DNA of 64,000 nt from Mycolicibacterium moriokaense (lineage in GTDB: Bacteria > Actinomycetota > Actinomycetes > Mycobacteriales > Mycobacteriaceae). Location: contig NZ_QQBJ01000006.1 of assembly GCF_003347205.1 (NCBI RefSeq), positions 124,001-188,000 of the forward strand, written 5' to 3'. This document shows, piece after piece, positions 16,894 to 24,642 of the stretch. Position numbers and translations under genes: made by a program. The notes beneath the pieces were generated by a model, which worked only from the letters and a program-made list of their open reading frames with translations, was not told where the DNA came from and made no database searches. Positions within the stretch are counted from its first letter, which is position 1, and every line of letters begins with the position of its first letter.

Positions 16894-17711
16894 TGCGGGT
16901 CGGCTTCATCGGACTGGGCAGCCAAGGCGGCCCGATGGCCCGACGAATCGTCGAGGGCGGCCACGACCTGACGCTGTGGGCCCGCCGACCCGCCACCCTG
17001 GAACCCTTCGCCGACACCGCGGCGAAAACGGCGCAGTCGCCTGCCGAATTGGCGGCCGCCAGCGAACTGGTGTGCCTCTGCGTCGTCGGCGATGACGACG
17101 TCAGGGAAGTCATGGCCGGCGACGACGGGGTGCTGGCCGGGTTGGCGCCCGGCGGAATCGTGGCCATCCACAGCACCGTGCACCCCGACACCTGCCGGGA
17201 GCTGTCTGAAAGCGCTGCTTCACAGGGTGTTTCGGTGATCGATGCCCCTGTCAGCGGTGGCGGGCCCGCCGCCGAGGACGGCACGCTGCTGGTGATGGCC
17301 GGCGGCGACGAAGACGTCGTGGAACGCTGCCGTCCAGTCTTCGCGACCTTTGCCGATCCCGTCGTGCACCTCGGTCCGCTCGGCAGCGGCCAGGTCACCA
17401 AGATCCTCAACAACGTGCTGTTCACCGCCAACCTGGGTAGCGCGATCAGCACGCTGCAACTCGGCGAAAGCCTTGGCCTCGAACGCAATCGGCTGTGCGA
17501 GGTGCTCAACAGCGGATCGGCCACCAGCAAGGCACTCGGCAGCATCTCCGTCTTCGGCGGCACGCTGGATGGGCTGGCGCCGATCGCGGGCGCGTTGCTG
17601 CAAAAGGACGTCCGCCACGCCGCCAGCATTGCGGACGCGGCGACGGCACCGAAGGGAGCGGTGTTCGACGCGGCCGACGCCGCGCTGAGCGCTATGGACC
17701 ACCCCCGGTGA
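16893..17711 (+). CDS. Beta-hydroxyacid (3-hydroxyisobutyrate-type) dehydrogenase, copy 1
   Basis: A 272-residue NAD(P)-dependent beta-hydroxyacid dehydrogenase. It shows the N-terminal Rossmann GFIGLGSQGGPM, the substrate motif DAPVSGGGPAAEDG and the catalytic Lys in GQVTKILNN. The ATG overlaps the previous TGA (TGATG). It is followed directly by a second enzyme of the same family with a four-base overlap. Family members oxidise short branched hydroxyacids such as 3-hydroxyisobutyrate, or reduce tartronate semialdehyde. A role on a branched C3-C5 product released by the retro-aldolase is an inference. Confidence 0.9.
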   Translation: MRVGFIGLGSQGGPMARRIVEGGHDLTLWARRPATLEPFADTAAKTAQSPAELAAASELVCLCVVGDDDVREVMAGDDGVLAGLAPGGIVAIHSTVHPDTCRELSESAASQGVSVIDAPVSGGGPAAEDGTLLVMAGGDEDVVERCRPVFATFADPVVHLGPLGSGQVTKILNNVLFTANLGSAISTLQLGESLGLERNRLCEVLNSGSATSKALGSISVFGGTLDGLAPIAGALLQKDVRHAASIADAATAPKGAVFDAADAALSAMDHPR

Positions 17712-18496
17712 CACGGGTCGGCTTCATCGGAGCGGGGCGCATGGGCGCACCGATGGTGCGACGCCTCGCCGAGGCCGGCCACGAGGTGCGGGCGCTGGGC
17801 CGCACGCCTGAAAAGCAGTCAGCGGTAAGCGATCTGGGCGCCGTGGCGGTCTCCGATCCGGCGGCCGCTGCGGACTCCGCCGAGGCCGTGGTGGTCTGCG
17901 TATTCACCGATGAACAGGTGCGGCAGCTCTGCCTGGACGACGGCCTTGTCGCCGCCATGTCGCCCGGCTCCGTGCTGGTCATCCACACCACGGGCAGTCC
18001 GCGCACCGCCGCGGCGATCGCCGGCCGCGGAGTCGACGTGGTCGACGCTCCGGTCAGCGGCGGCCCGCACGACATCGCCGCGGGCGAGGTGACGCTGTTC
18101 GTCGGCGGTGACGATGACGCGGTGGCACGTGTCCGTCCCCTGCTGAGCGCCTACGGAGACCCGATCCTGCACGTTGGGCCCTCCGGCTCCGGGCAGCTGG
18201 TGAAGCTGATCAACAATGCACTCTTCGCGGCGCAACTCGGGCTGGTGGCCGAGGGCGTGCGACTGGGAAGCCTGCTCGGCGTCTCGGAGCCGGCACTGCT
18301 CGAAGCTCTGACGCACGGCAGCGCGGGCAGCCGCGCGCTCGGCAACATCGCCAGGGCCGGCTCCGCGTCGGCGTTCATCGACGCCGTCGGCGACTTCATC
18401 GGCAAGGACGTCGCGGTGGTCCGCGAGACGGTCACCGAACTCGGTGGTGATCTCGGCGCGCTGGACGGCATCGTCGACGCCGGGTTGCGCCGATGA
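17708..18496 (+). CDS. Beta-hydroxyacid (3-hydroxyisobutyrate-type) dehydrogenase, copy 2
   Basis: A 262-residue paralogue of the preceding gene. The Rossmann motif is GFIGAGRMGAPM, the substrate motif DAPVSGGPHDIAAG and the catalytic Lys lies in GQLVKLINN. The GTG start overlaps the stop of copy 1 (GTGA). Sequence drift between copies is considerable, so this is an old tandem duplication, and the two may act on different hydroxyacids or as a heteromer. It is the last gene of the operon. Its stop codon lies inside an inverted repeat shared in form with another P450 promoter. Confidence 0.9.
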   Translation: MTRVGFIGAGRMGAPMVRRLAEAGHEVRALGRTPEKQSAVSDLGAVAVSDPAAAADSAEAVVVCVFTDEQVRQLCLDDGLVAAMSPGSVLVIHTTGSPRTAAAIAGRGVDVVDAPVSGGPHDIAAGEVTLFVGGDDDAVARVRPLLSAYGDPILHVGPSGSGQLVKLINNALFAAQLGLVAEGVRLGSLLGVSEPALLEALTHGSAGSRALGNIARAGSASAFIDAVGDFIGKDVAVVRETVTELGGDLGALDGIVDAGLRR

Positions 18497-18519
18497 GACA
18501 CATTTGCCGAGTGTCTCAT
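18493..18519. promoter_or_regulatory. Inverted repeat ATGAGACAC-N9-GTGTCTCAT upstream of P450
   Basis: Perfect nine-base arms. The left arm contains the stop codon of the upstream dehydrogenase. A T-rich run (TCTCTTTT) follows, so it could serve as a weak terminator. A closely related repeat (ATGAGACAG-N11-CTGTCTTAT) precedes the P450 at 59341, and both spacers contain TTGCC, which favours a regulator-binding site. A smaller repeat, CCATT-CGT-AATGG (18566-18578), lies closer to the P450 start. Confidence 0.5.
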
Positions 18520-18611
18520 TCTCTTTTATGAAAACGCCATTACCGCTAAAGTTACATACAAACAGCCATTCGTAATGGACTAGGCATCATCCACACAGCT
18601 CAGGAGCGTTT

Positions 18612-19820
18612 ATGACCAAGGCGAAGCTCGTTTTCGACCCGTTCTCGGCGGACTTCTTCAATGGGGCCTACGAGACGTATCGCCGAATGCGGGACGAGGC
18701 GCCGGTCTATTACAACGACGAGTACGACTTCTATGCCCTGACCCGGCACGAGGACGTCGCACCCGCATTCAAGGACTTCGACACCTACTCGTCGAAGTAC
18801 GGCATCGATCTCGCCTCGATCAGGAACGGTCTACCGAGCGACAACGGCGCCCGGATGATCATCTTCATGGACCCGCCCGAGCACCGGAACATGCGCAGCC
18901 TGCTCAACAAGGTGTTCACTCCGCGCGCGATCCAGGCGCAGCGCGACAACGTGATCCACAAGGTGGACAAATACCTCGGCCTGATCGAGGGCGACGAGTT
19001 CGACGCCGTCCAGGAGTTCACGGCGCCGTTCCCGGTCGAGGTCATCACGACGATGCTCGGGGTGCCGGAGGAGCAGGCGCAGCAGGTTCGGCATTGGATC
19101 GACGATTCGCTGACCCGCGAGATCGGCCAGGTCGAGATCAGCGAGCACGCGATGGCGGCCAACATCGAACAGGCGATGTTCTATTACGAATTGGTCGCCA
19201 AGAGACGGGCTGAGCCGCAGGACGATCTGTTCACCAAGTTGGTACAGGCCGAGATCGAGCGCGAGGACGGCTCGATGGACAAGCTCGAGGACATCGAGAT
19301 CGCGGCGTTCGCCAGCCTGCTCGGCGGTGCGGGCGCCGAGACGGTGACCAAGCTGGTGGGCAACGCGGTGTACCTGTTCGGCAAGAACCAGGACCAGTGG
19401 CGCGAACTCAACGAGGACCGCAGCAAGGTCCCGGCCGCCGTCGAGGAGTTGCTGCGCTACGAGGCACCGTCGCAGTACAACGTGCGCCGCAACATGCGCG
19501 ACGTGCACCTGCACGGCACGACGATCCCCGAGGGCAGCCCCGTCTTCTTGATCGGCGGGTCGGCCAACCGCGACGAGCGCGCATGGACCGACGCCGACAC
19601 GTTCGACATCAACCGCGACCGCGCCCAGGCGCAGAACCTGGGCCTGGGGTACGGCATCCACAGCTGTCTCGGTGCTGCGCTGGCGCGTCTGGAAAGCATC
19701 GTCGCACTGGAGAAACTGCTCGACTTCATGCCGGCTTTCGAGGTCGATTACGACAATTGCAAGCGCGTTCAGATGCAGAATGTGGTGGGCTGGAAGCACG
19801 TCCCCGTGAAGGTTTGTTAA
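18612..19820 (+). CDS. Cytochrome P450
   Basis: A 402-residue bacterial P450. It has the I-helix motif GGAGAETVTK, ExxR in EELLR, and the haem loop LGYGIHSCLGAAL with Cys near residue 352; the usual Phe of FGxGxHxC is Leu. The start has CAGGAGCG upstream. A 66-residue ferredoxin gene follows with no gap, so the pair is a P450 with its own redox partner. It would hydroxylate a hydrophobic substrate. Its promoter region holds two inverted repeats, one of which recurs before the P450 at 59341. Confidence 0.94.
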   Translation: MTKAKLVFDPFSADFFNGAYETYRRMRDEAPVYYNDEYDFYALTRHEDVAPAFKDFDTYSSKYGIDLASIRNGLPSDNGARMIIFMDPPEHRNMRSLLNKVFTPRAIQAQRDNVIHKVDKYLGLIEGDEFDAVQEFTAPFPVEVITTMLGVPEEQAQQVRHWIDDSLTREIGQVEISEHAMAANIEQAMFYYELVAKRRAEPQDDLFTKLVQAEIEREDGSMDKLEDIEIAAFASLLGGAGAETVTKLVGNAVYLFGKNQDQWRELNEDRSKVPAAVEELLRYEAPSQYNVRRNMRDVHLHGTTIPEGSPVFLIGGSANRDERAWTDADTFDINRDRAQAQNLGLGYGIHSCLGAALARLESIVALEKLLDFMPAFEVDYDNCKRVQMQNVVGWKHVPVKVC

Positions 19821-20021
19821 ATGACACAGAAAATCGAAGTCGATTTCGGCTTGTGTGAGAGCAACGGGATATGCATGGGCATCATCCCCGAGGTTTTCGA
19901 CCTGGACGACCAGGACTATCTGCACGTCCTGCAGGACGAGGTGACGCCGGAGAACGAGGACCAGATCCGCGAGGCGGTCCGGCAGTGCCCGCGGCAGGCC
20001 ATCTCGATTCGCGAAGAGTGA
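19821..20021 (+). CDS. Small ferredoxin, P450 partner
   Basis: A 66-residue ferredoxin with C12-ESNGI-C18 and C56-P. The residue in the variable ligand position is Asn15. This fits the mycobacterial ferredoxin class (C-x5-C...CP) that carries a 3Fe-4S or non-Cys-ligated 4Fe-4S cluster and serves the neighbouring P450. The ATG follows the P450 stop immediately. It ends the transcription unit; no reductase gene is next to it. Confidence 0.92.
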   Translation: MTQKIEVDFGLCESNGICMGIIPEVFDLDDQDYLHVLQDEVTPENEDQIREAVRQCPRQAISIREE

Positions 20022-20032
20022 TGCGCCGGTAG

Positions 20033-20082
20033 ATGCGATTCGTGTTCGTGCACGGCGGTTTTCACGCCGCCTGGTCGCACCG
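20033..20082 (+). pseudogene. Truncated alpha/beta-hydrolase N-terminus
   Basis: A short reading frame begins MRFVFVHGGFHAAWS, which matches the first strand and oxyanion loop (HGGFHAAW) of many actinobacterial alpha/beta hydrolases. The match ends where a palindromic intergenic repeat starts, and I find no continuation after the repeat. It looks like the stump of a hydrolase gene cut by insertion or deletion. The identification rests on about 15 residues, so it is tentative. Confidence 0.4.
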
Positions 20083-20140
20083 CGAGCGTGCGTGTTTGCA
20101 CACGACATGCCGCGAAATCGTGGCATTTTGTGCACGCTCG
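20083..20140. repeat. Palindromic intergenic repeat, copy 1
   Basis: A 58-base element bounded by CGAGCGTGC and its complement GCACGCTCG. Internally it has GTGTTTGCACACGACA and GGCATT. A second, diverged copy lies at 55378-55433 with the same ends and inner blocks. It would form a hairpin. It lies between converging genes and abuts a truncated hydrolase. It resembles small dispersed repeats seen in mycobacterial genomes. The rest of this 262-base gap shows nothing recognisable. Confidence 0.6.
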
Positions 20141-20283
20141 TGAACTGCTGACGCGTCGCGGCCGTACGCTCGCGGACGTCAGACCCCGCGCAAAATTGCG
20201 TTCAGGGTCGCTTCGCCCAGCCCTGAATCCAGGAGCGAGATCACAGCCCGCACCGCAAGAGTGCGAAACGGGCGCCCGAGGCG

Positions 20284-20571
20284 TCAGCCCAGGCCGTGCA
20301 GAATTGCGCCGTTGCAGTCTGCCGCGGCTTGGCGCAGCTTGGCCGCTTCCTGGTACGCGTCGGAGTTGTACCACTCGCTGGCCGCCTCGGGCGATTCGAA
20401 CTCGAGCAGCACCGTCTGGGTGCCGTGCCATTCGCCTTCGATCTGCTCTGCGTTGGTGTCGAACGCGAGGATCGTAGCGCCCGCCATCGCCTTGCTCGCC
20501 AGCTTGGCGTACTCGCCCATTCTGGCTGGGTCCTTGACGTCCTCGGTGATCACCACATAGCCCTTTGGCAC
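20284..20571 (-). CDS. DUF1330 family protein
   Basis: A 95-residue dimeric alpha/beta-barrel-type protein of the DUF1330 family: it begins GYVVITEDVKDPARMGEYA and contains VLLEFESPEAASEWYNSDAYQEA, the family's typical C-terminal segment. Function is unknown; related ferredoxin-like folds bind small aromatic or lipid molecules or act as isomerases and monooxygenases. It lies 16 bases downstream of a ferredoxin gene, at the end of the P450-containing minus-strand unit, so it may act on the P450 product. Confidence 0.88.
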   Translation of the reverse strand: MPKGYVVITEDVKDPARMGEYAKLASKAMAGATILAFDTNAEQIEGEWHGTQTVLLEFESPEAASEWYNSDAYQEAAKLRQAAADCNGAILHGLG

Positions 20572-20587
20572 TGAAAATTCTCCGCTC

Positions 20588-20779
20588 TCAATCGGTTTCG
20601 ACGATGGCTTGTTCGGGACAGTTGACGATGGCCTCTTTCGCCGCGTCCTCCAGGCCGGCGGGCACCTCTTCGGGGTCGGCGACTGCGTAGCCGTCGTCGG
20701 TCATGCTGAACACATCGGGGCACAGCGTCAGACACATCCCGTGGCCGCGGCACCTGTCCTCGTCGACGGTGACCTTCAC
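20588..20779 (-). CDS. Small ferredoxin, P450 partner
   Basis: A 63-residue ferredoxin with C10-RGHGM-C16, an extra C20, and C54-P. The variable ligand position is His13, the commonest choice in mycobacterial P450 ferredoxins. The GTG start overlaps the upstream P450 stop (GTGA) and follows a GGGAGGTG ribosome site, so the two are co-translated. It is expected to transfer electrons to that P450. Confidence 0.92.
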   Translation of the reverse strand: MKVTVDEDRCRGHGMCLTLCPDVFSMTDDGYAVADPEEVPAGLEDAAKEAIVNCPEQAIVETD

Positions 20780-22089
20780 GACGCACCTCCCGGGGTCGCC
20801 TCGCCCGAGCGCTCGTCGGCGAGATCGAACTCGAGATGCAGTTCGGTCAGTCCACGCAGGATGTAGGTCGGAATGTATTGGTAGCGACGGCTTCCGGCGG
20901 GGCCGTGGTGCGCCTCGCTGATGCGGATGTCGGTGGTGCGGTCGAGCAGCCGCTCCAGCCCCACCCGGGTCTCCGCGCGGGCCAGCGGCGCGCCCGGGCA
21001 GCTGTGAATGCCGCGGCCGAACGCGAGATGCTGGCGGGCGTTCTTGCGCTCCGGGTCGAAACTGTCGGGGTCTTCGAAGCGGCGCGGGTCGCGGTTGGCG
21101 GCGCCGTTGACCACCATCACCGTGCACCCGGCGGCCAGCGCCTCGTCGCCGACGGTGGTCGGCACCCGCGAGAGCCGGAAGTCGCCCTTGACCGGGCTTT
21201 CGATCCGCAGGCACTCCTCGATGAAGTTCGGCAGCAGGCTGCGGTCGCTACGCAGCCGCTGCTGGATGTCCGGCCTGTCGCCGATCACCTTCAGTGCGGT
21301 GGACAGCAGCCGCACCGTCGTTTCCTGGCCGGCCGAGAAGACGTTGGTGGCGACGCGAACGACATCGCCCACCTCGGGCATCGAGCCGTCGGGGAACGTC
21401 GCCGTCGCCAACCCGGTCAGCACGTCGTCGCGCGGTTCGCGCCGCCGGTCCTCGACGTAGGTGGCGAACACCTCGTACAGATACTCCAACGGGGTCTTGG
21501 CAAGTGTCTTCTCCGCGTTGCCCAGCCCGCTGCCGTGGGTCCCCCGCGCCAGCCGGTCGAGAAGTTCGGGACGGTCCTCCTCCGGCACGCCGAGCAGGTC
21601 GGCGATCACGCGCAGCGTGAACGGGCCGGCGAAGCCCTTGATGAACTCGCCTTCGCCCGGTGCCAGGAAATCGTCGAGGATGTCGTCGGCCAGCTGCCAC
21701 ATCGCGTCCTCGTTTTCCTTGAGGCGCTTGGGTGTGATCAGCCGCATCAGCAGCGCGCGGTGATTGGTGTGCGTCGGCGGGTCCAGCGTCGGCAGCTGGT
21801 CGCTGAACGGAATGTCGTCGCGGTGCTTCTCGATCAGCTCCGTGACGTCGTCTCCTTCGAGCGGTACCGGGAAGCCGGGGAACGGCCCGGTCACCGAGAT
21901 GCACGACGAGAACGTCTCGGCGTCGTTGTAGACGTCGACGGCCTCCTGCCAGCCCGTGACCATGGTGACCCCGTAGTGGTCCTCACGGCTGACCGGGCAT
22001 TTGTTGCGAAGCGCCTCGTAGAACGTGTACGGGTCGTCGGTCAACCGGCCGTCCCGGAAGAAGTCGACCGAGGTGAGGTCCTCCGGCAT
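20776..22089 (-). CDS. Cytochrome P450
   Basis: A 437-residue P450 with the I-helix motif FSAGQETTVR, ExxR in EECLR, and the haem loop FGRGIHSCPGAPLAR with Cys near residue 364. The ATG at 22089 (MPEDLTSVDFF) has GGAG seven bases before it. Upstream reading would cross a GAGAAT-N3-ATTCTC operator and is rejected. A ferredoxin gene overlaps its end. The promoter in the 93-base gap after the TauD gene gives this P450 its own control point within the minus-strand cluster. Substrate unknown. Confidence 0.94.
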   Translation of the reverse strand: MPEDLTSVDFFRDGRLTDDPYTFYEALRNKCPVSREDHYGVTMVTGWQEAVDVYNDAETFSSCISVTGPFPGFPVPLEGDDVTELIEKHRDDIPFSDQLPTLDPPTHTNHRALLMRLITPKRLKENEDAMWQLADDILDDFLAPGEGEFIKGFAGPFTLRVIADLLGVPEEDRPELLDRLARGTHGSGLGNAEKTLAKTPLEYLYEVFATYVEDRRREPRDDVLTGLATATFPDGSMPEVGDVVRVATNVFSAGQETTVRLLSTALKVIGDRPDIQQRLRSDRSLLPNFIEECLRIESPVKGDFRLSRVPTTVGDEALAAGCTVMVVNGAANRDPRRFEDPDSFDPERKNARQHLAFGRGIHSCPGAPLARAETRVGLERLLDRTTDIRISEAHHGPAGSRRYQYIPTYILRGLTELHLEFDLADERSGEATPGGAS

Positions 22090-22113
22090 TTCAACTCCAT
22101 GATCTCGGATGAA

Positions 22114-22150
22114 GAGAATGTGATTCTCATCTACGGGTATTACATTTCCA
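22114..22150 (-). promoter_or_regulatory. Operator (site 3) and upstream box of the P450 promoter
   Basis: GAGAAT-GTG-ATTCTC at 22114-22128 lies 24 bases before the P450 start. On the minus strand it is preceded by TGGAAATGTA (22141-22150), the same ten bases that precede the operator at 49510 at the same distance, giving a two-part shared promoter architecture. Confidence 0.65.
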
Positions 22151-22182
22151 CAGTGGCCCGCCGCCGTCAACGAGGGGTCGGG

Positions 22183-23028
22183 CTACTGAATCGGCTCGTC
22201 TCCCAGCACGGTCGTGCGAAGCATCTCCCTGGGCGAATCAGGATCGTAGGGCGCCGCGCGGTGCAGAACGCCGCGGTTGTCCCAGATGACCGTGTCCCCG
22301 ACCGCCCACGAGTGGCTGTACACCTTGTCGGGCACGGTCGCGCGGTCGAGCAGGTCGGCCAGCAGCGCCGTGCCCTCGTCGCGGTCCATGCCCACCACAC
22401 AGTCCGCGGACGCGCCCAGCACCAGCGACTTGCGGCCGCTGCGATGGGTCCACACCAATGGGTGGGTGTGCGTGCGCCGTGACCGCCATTTGGCCAGCAC
22501 CTCCGGCGACGGATCCGGGGTGACGCGGCGCTGGGAGGCCTCCAACGAGTGCACCACCTGCATCGCCCCGTACCGCTCCTTCTCCGCGTCGCTGAGCGCC
22601 TCGTATGCCGCGTAGGAGTTCGCGAACTCGGTCTCGCCACCGCTGTCGGCGACCTGCTTGGCGGACAGCACGGTGGCCATCTGCGGGACGGTGTCCTCGA
22701 TCGGCGTGCAGCCGTCGATGTGCCAGTCGAAGGTGCCGCGCAGATAGTCCGCCGACGAGTTCTTCTTCTTGTCGAGCGTCACCGGATAGATGCCGGCCAC
22801 CGGGTGATGGCCGTCCGACGAGTGGTCGATCTCGCCGAGCTGCCGGCAGAACGCCACCTGCGCTTCGGGTTTCAGGCCCAGCCCCGGAAACACCAGGACA
22901 CCGTTGCGTTCCAGCGCCTCCAGCACCGCAGCGCCCAGCGCGGCGTCGGCCGCCAACCGGTCGGCGTCCACATCGAGAACCTCGGCGCCGACGGCGTCGG
23001 TGAGCTTGTTGATGGTCAGCAGGCTCAT
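22183..23028 (-). CDS. TauD/TfdA-family Fe(II)/2-oxoglutarate dioxygenase
   Basis: A 281-residue dioxygenase of the TauD/TfdA family. The iron ligands are His103 and Asp105 in DWHIDG, and distal His256 in GVLHRAAPY; Arg271 in MLRTTV would bind 2-oxoglutarate. Family members hydroxylate a C-H bond, often releasing sulfite, an aldehyde or a phenol from ethers and sulfonates. The ATG overlaps the upstream small-protein gene stop (ATGA), so it belongs to the first Rieske module. It may further oxidise the Rieske product; the substrate is unknown. Confidence 0.92.
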   Translation of the reverse strand: MSLLTINKLTDAVGAEVLDVDADRLAADAALGAAVLEALERNGVLVFPGLGLKPEAQVAFCRQLGEIDHSSDGHHPVAGIYPVTLDKKKNSSADYLRGTFDWHIDGCTPIEDTVPQMATVLSAKQVADSGGETEFANSYAAYEALSDAEKERYGAMQVVHSLEASQRRVTPDPSPEVLAKWRSRRTHTHPLVWTHRSGRKSLVLGASADCVVGMDRDEGTALLADLLDRATVPDKVYSHSWAVGDTVIWDNRGVLHRAAPYDPDSPREMLRTTVLGDEPIQ

Positions 23029-23363
23029 GGCACGGGCTCCCCAATTCGATCGATGACGGCGTCGGCTGAGTCGGCGGGCTTCTGCGTCCCGAACACCTCG
23101 ACGGCCATCGAGACCATGACCATCGAGTACACCAGGTGCAGCAGGTTCAGCGCGTCATCCGGAATGTCGTTGAGCGGAAACTTGTCGCAGTAGTCGATGG
23201 CTTCCTCGAATCGTGGTGAGAACGCGTCGTAGAACGCGTGGATCTCCGGCATCGGCGTACTCAGCCGTTCGTTCCACCGCTCCGGTTCGGTTGCCAGGCA
23301 CCATTTCTCGGCAAAGACTTCGAATTCGGCGAACGCGCTGGGCAAGCGGTTGTTGTCGGTCAT
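23025..23363 (-). CDS. Rieske-associated small protein, copy 1 (unknown family)
   Basis: A 112-residue, probably all-helical soluble protein with no recognised domain. It shares a pattern with the proteins at 27493 and 51415: a helix EFEVFAEKWCLATEPERW, then RLSTPMPEIHAFYDA, a YCDKFPL turn, and a C-terminal EPVP. All three follow a Rieske oxygenase gene directly (one base apart here). It is too short and too helical to be the cone-fold beta subunit of classical dioxygenases (about 170 residues). It may be a stability, docking or substrate-delivery partner of the oxygenase; function unknown. Confidence 0.85.
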   Translation of the reverse strand: MTDNNRLPSAFAEFEVFAEKWCLATEPERWNERLSTPMPEIHAFYDAFSPRFEEAIDYCDKFPLNDIPDDALNLLHLVYSMVMVSMAVEVFGTQKPADSADAVIDRIGEPVP

Positions 23364-23364
23364 G

Positions 23365-24642
23365 TCAGACTCCCACCGGACGGTGTTCGTTGCGGTATTC
23401 CTCGACCCAGTCGACGGCCACCTTGTGCAGGTGGCGGACCAGGATCTCCTGGTCGTTGAGCGGGAAGTCGTCGACTATCGGTTCGTCCAGGCCGTAATCG
23501 AGTGCGGCCTGGGTACCGCCGAGCATGCCCGCGTCCTGCAACGCGAACTCCTTGAGCACCACCGAAGCGACCTCGTGCTCGATGCGTTCCCGCACGGTGC
23601 GTGCGGGATGAAAGGCGTTGTACGCCTCGAACTTGTGCGTGTTGTGCGATGTCGGCCAGTAGCGGTACAGCAGGTACCAGCCGTGGTAGATCAAGATCTC
23701 CAGGTTCGGGAAGATCTGGAAGTTGGTGATGCCCCACGGCTCGATGCCGCCGGGGTTCAACCCCGCCGACTGATGCGTCTCCGGTGTGCGCCACGGGCCG
23801 ACAAGGCCACTGCGCGTGGCCCGTTCGACGGGATACATGTACTCGGGCGCCAGTAGCCACCGCCGCGTTCCCGCCGTGGACACCAACCGGTGCGGCCCGT
23901 CGATCTGGAAGTGCCCGCACTCGAACGTTGCATCGGGTTGCCGTACCTCGCTCGGCACCTGCTGGGAGTGTAGGGAGGGCACGTGGTAGTACTCCTGGAA
24001 GGCGTCGGCGAAGATCTTCCAGTTGCTGTTGTTGTGGGCGACGAAATCGTAACGCTCGGTCATCATCTCGAATGGATAGTCGTCGAGGGCGGTGATCATC
24101 GGACCCAGGAACTCGCGGAGGCTCTGCCGCGGTGCCGCGTCCAGATTGACGAAGACGAAGCCGTTCCAGATGTCGCAGTGCACGGGGCGCAGGCCGTACT
24201 GCTCGGTGTCGAGGTCGAAGAACTCGCCCGGCTGCTGGACGAAGGTCAGCGCGCCCTCGAGATCGTATCGCCAGCCGTGGTACTTACAGGTGAACTGGCG
24301 GCAGGCGCCCCTGACCTCCTCGTTCGGAAAGTCGTTCCACACCAGCTTGTTCCCGCGGTGCCGGCAGACGTTGTAGAAGGCACGGATCTGCTGGTCCTTG
24401 CCCTTCACCACGATCACCGATGTCTTGGCGGCATCGATCTCCTTGGTCAGGTAGCTGCCGACCCGCGGAAGTTCCTCCACCCGAGCGACGTTGAGCCACG
24501 CCCGCTTGAAGATGGCCTCGCGCTCGAGCTCGTAGAACTCCGGCGAGGTCGAATCACGGAACGAAACCGGGCCTGTGCCCAGTTCCGGGTAGTGCTCGGT
24601 CCAGCTTCCCTCCGCGGGCTTGGGCCATTTCCGCACGCTCAC
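23365..24642 (-). CDS. Rieske non-haem iron oxygenase, copy 1
   Basis: A 425-residue oxygenase alpha subunit. The Rieske cluster ligands are Cys93, His95, Cys119 and His122 (CRHRGNK and CKYHGW). The mononuclear iron ligands are His220 and His225 in EYYHVPSLH. The residue that bridges the two centres, Asp in most of the family, is Glu217 here. The GTG start overlaps the SDR stop (GTGA). No classical beta subunit gene is present; a 112-residue helical protein follows. It would insert oxygen into an unactivated substrate using an external ferredoxin. Confidence 0.94.
   Translation of the reverse strand: MSVRKWPKPAEGSWTEHYPELGTGPVSFRDSTSPEFYELEREAIFKRAWLNVARVEELPRVGSYLTKEIDAAKTSVIVVKGKDQQIRAFYNVCRHRGNKLVWNDFPNEEVRGACRQFTCKYHGWRYDLEGALTFVQQPGEFFDLDTEQYGLRPVHCDIWNGFVFVNLDAAPRQSLREFLGPMITALDDYPFEMMTERYDFVAHNNSNWKIFADAFQEYYHVPSLHSQQVPSEVRQPDATFECGHFQIDGPHRLVSTAGTRRWLLAPEYMYPVERATRSGLVGPWRTPETHQSAGLNPGGIEPWGITNFQIFPNLEILIYHGWYLLYRYWPTSHNTHKFEAYNAFHPARTVRERIEHEVASVVLKEFALQDAGMLGGTQAALDYGLDEPIVDDFPLNDQEILVRHLHKVAVDWVEEYRNEHRPVGV

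Noticed and set aside
18493-18519. Inverted repeat as a plain terminator
   Set aside because: The T-rich tail fits, but a near copy occurs in a promoter with no upstream stop codon in it (59281), so a regulatory site is more likely; termination is not excluded.
20776-22170. Longer version of the P450 starting at 22170
   Set aside because: It would include the GAGAAT-GTG-ATTCTC operator in coding sequence; the ATG at 22089 has a ribosome site and is a normal P450 start.
23025-23363. Small Rieske-linked protein as the classical beta subunit
   Set aside because: Only about 110 residues and predicted helical, whereas ring-hydroxylating beta subunits are about 170-residue cone-fold (SnoaL-like) proteins.
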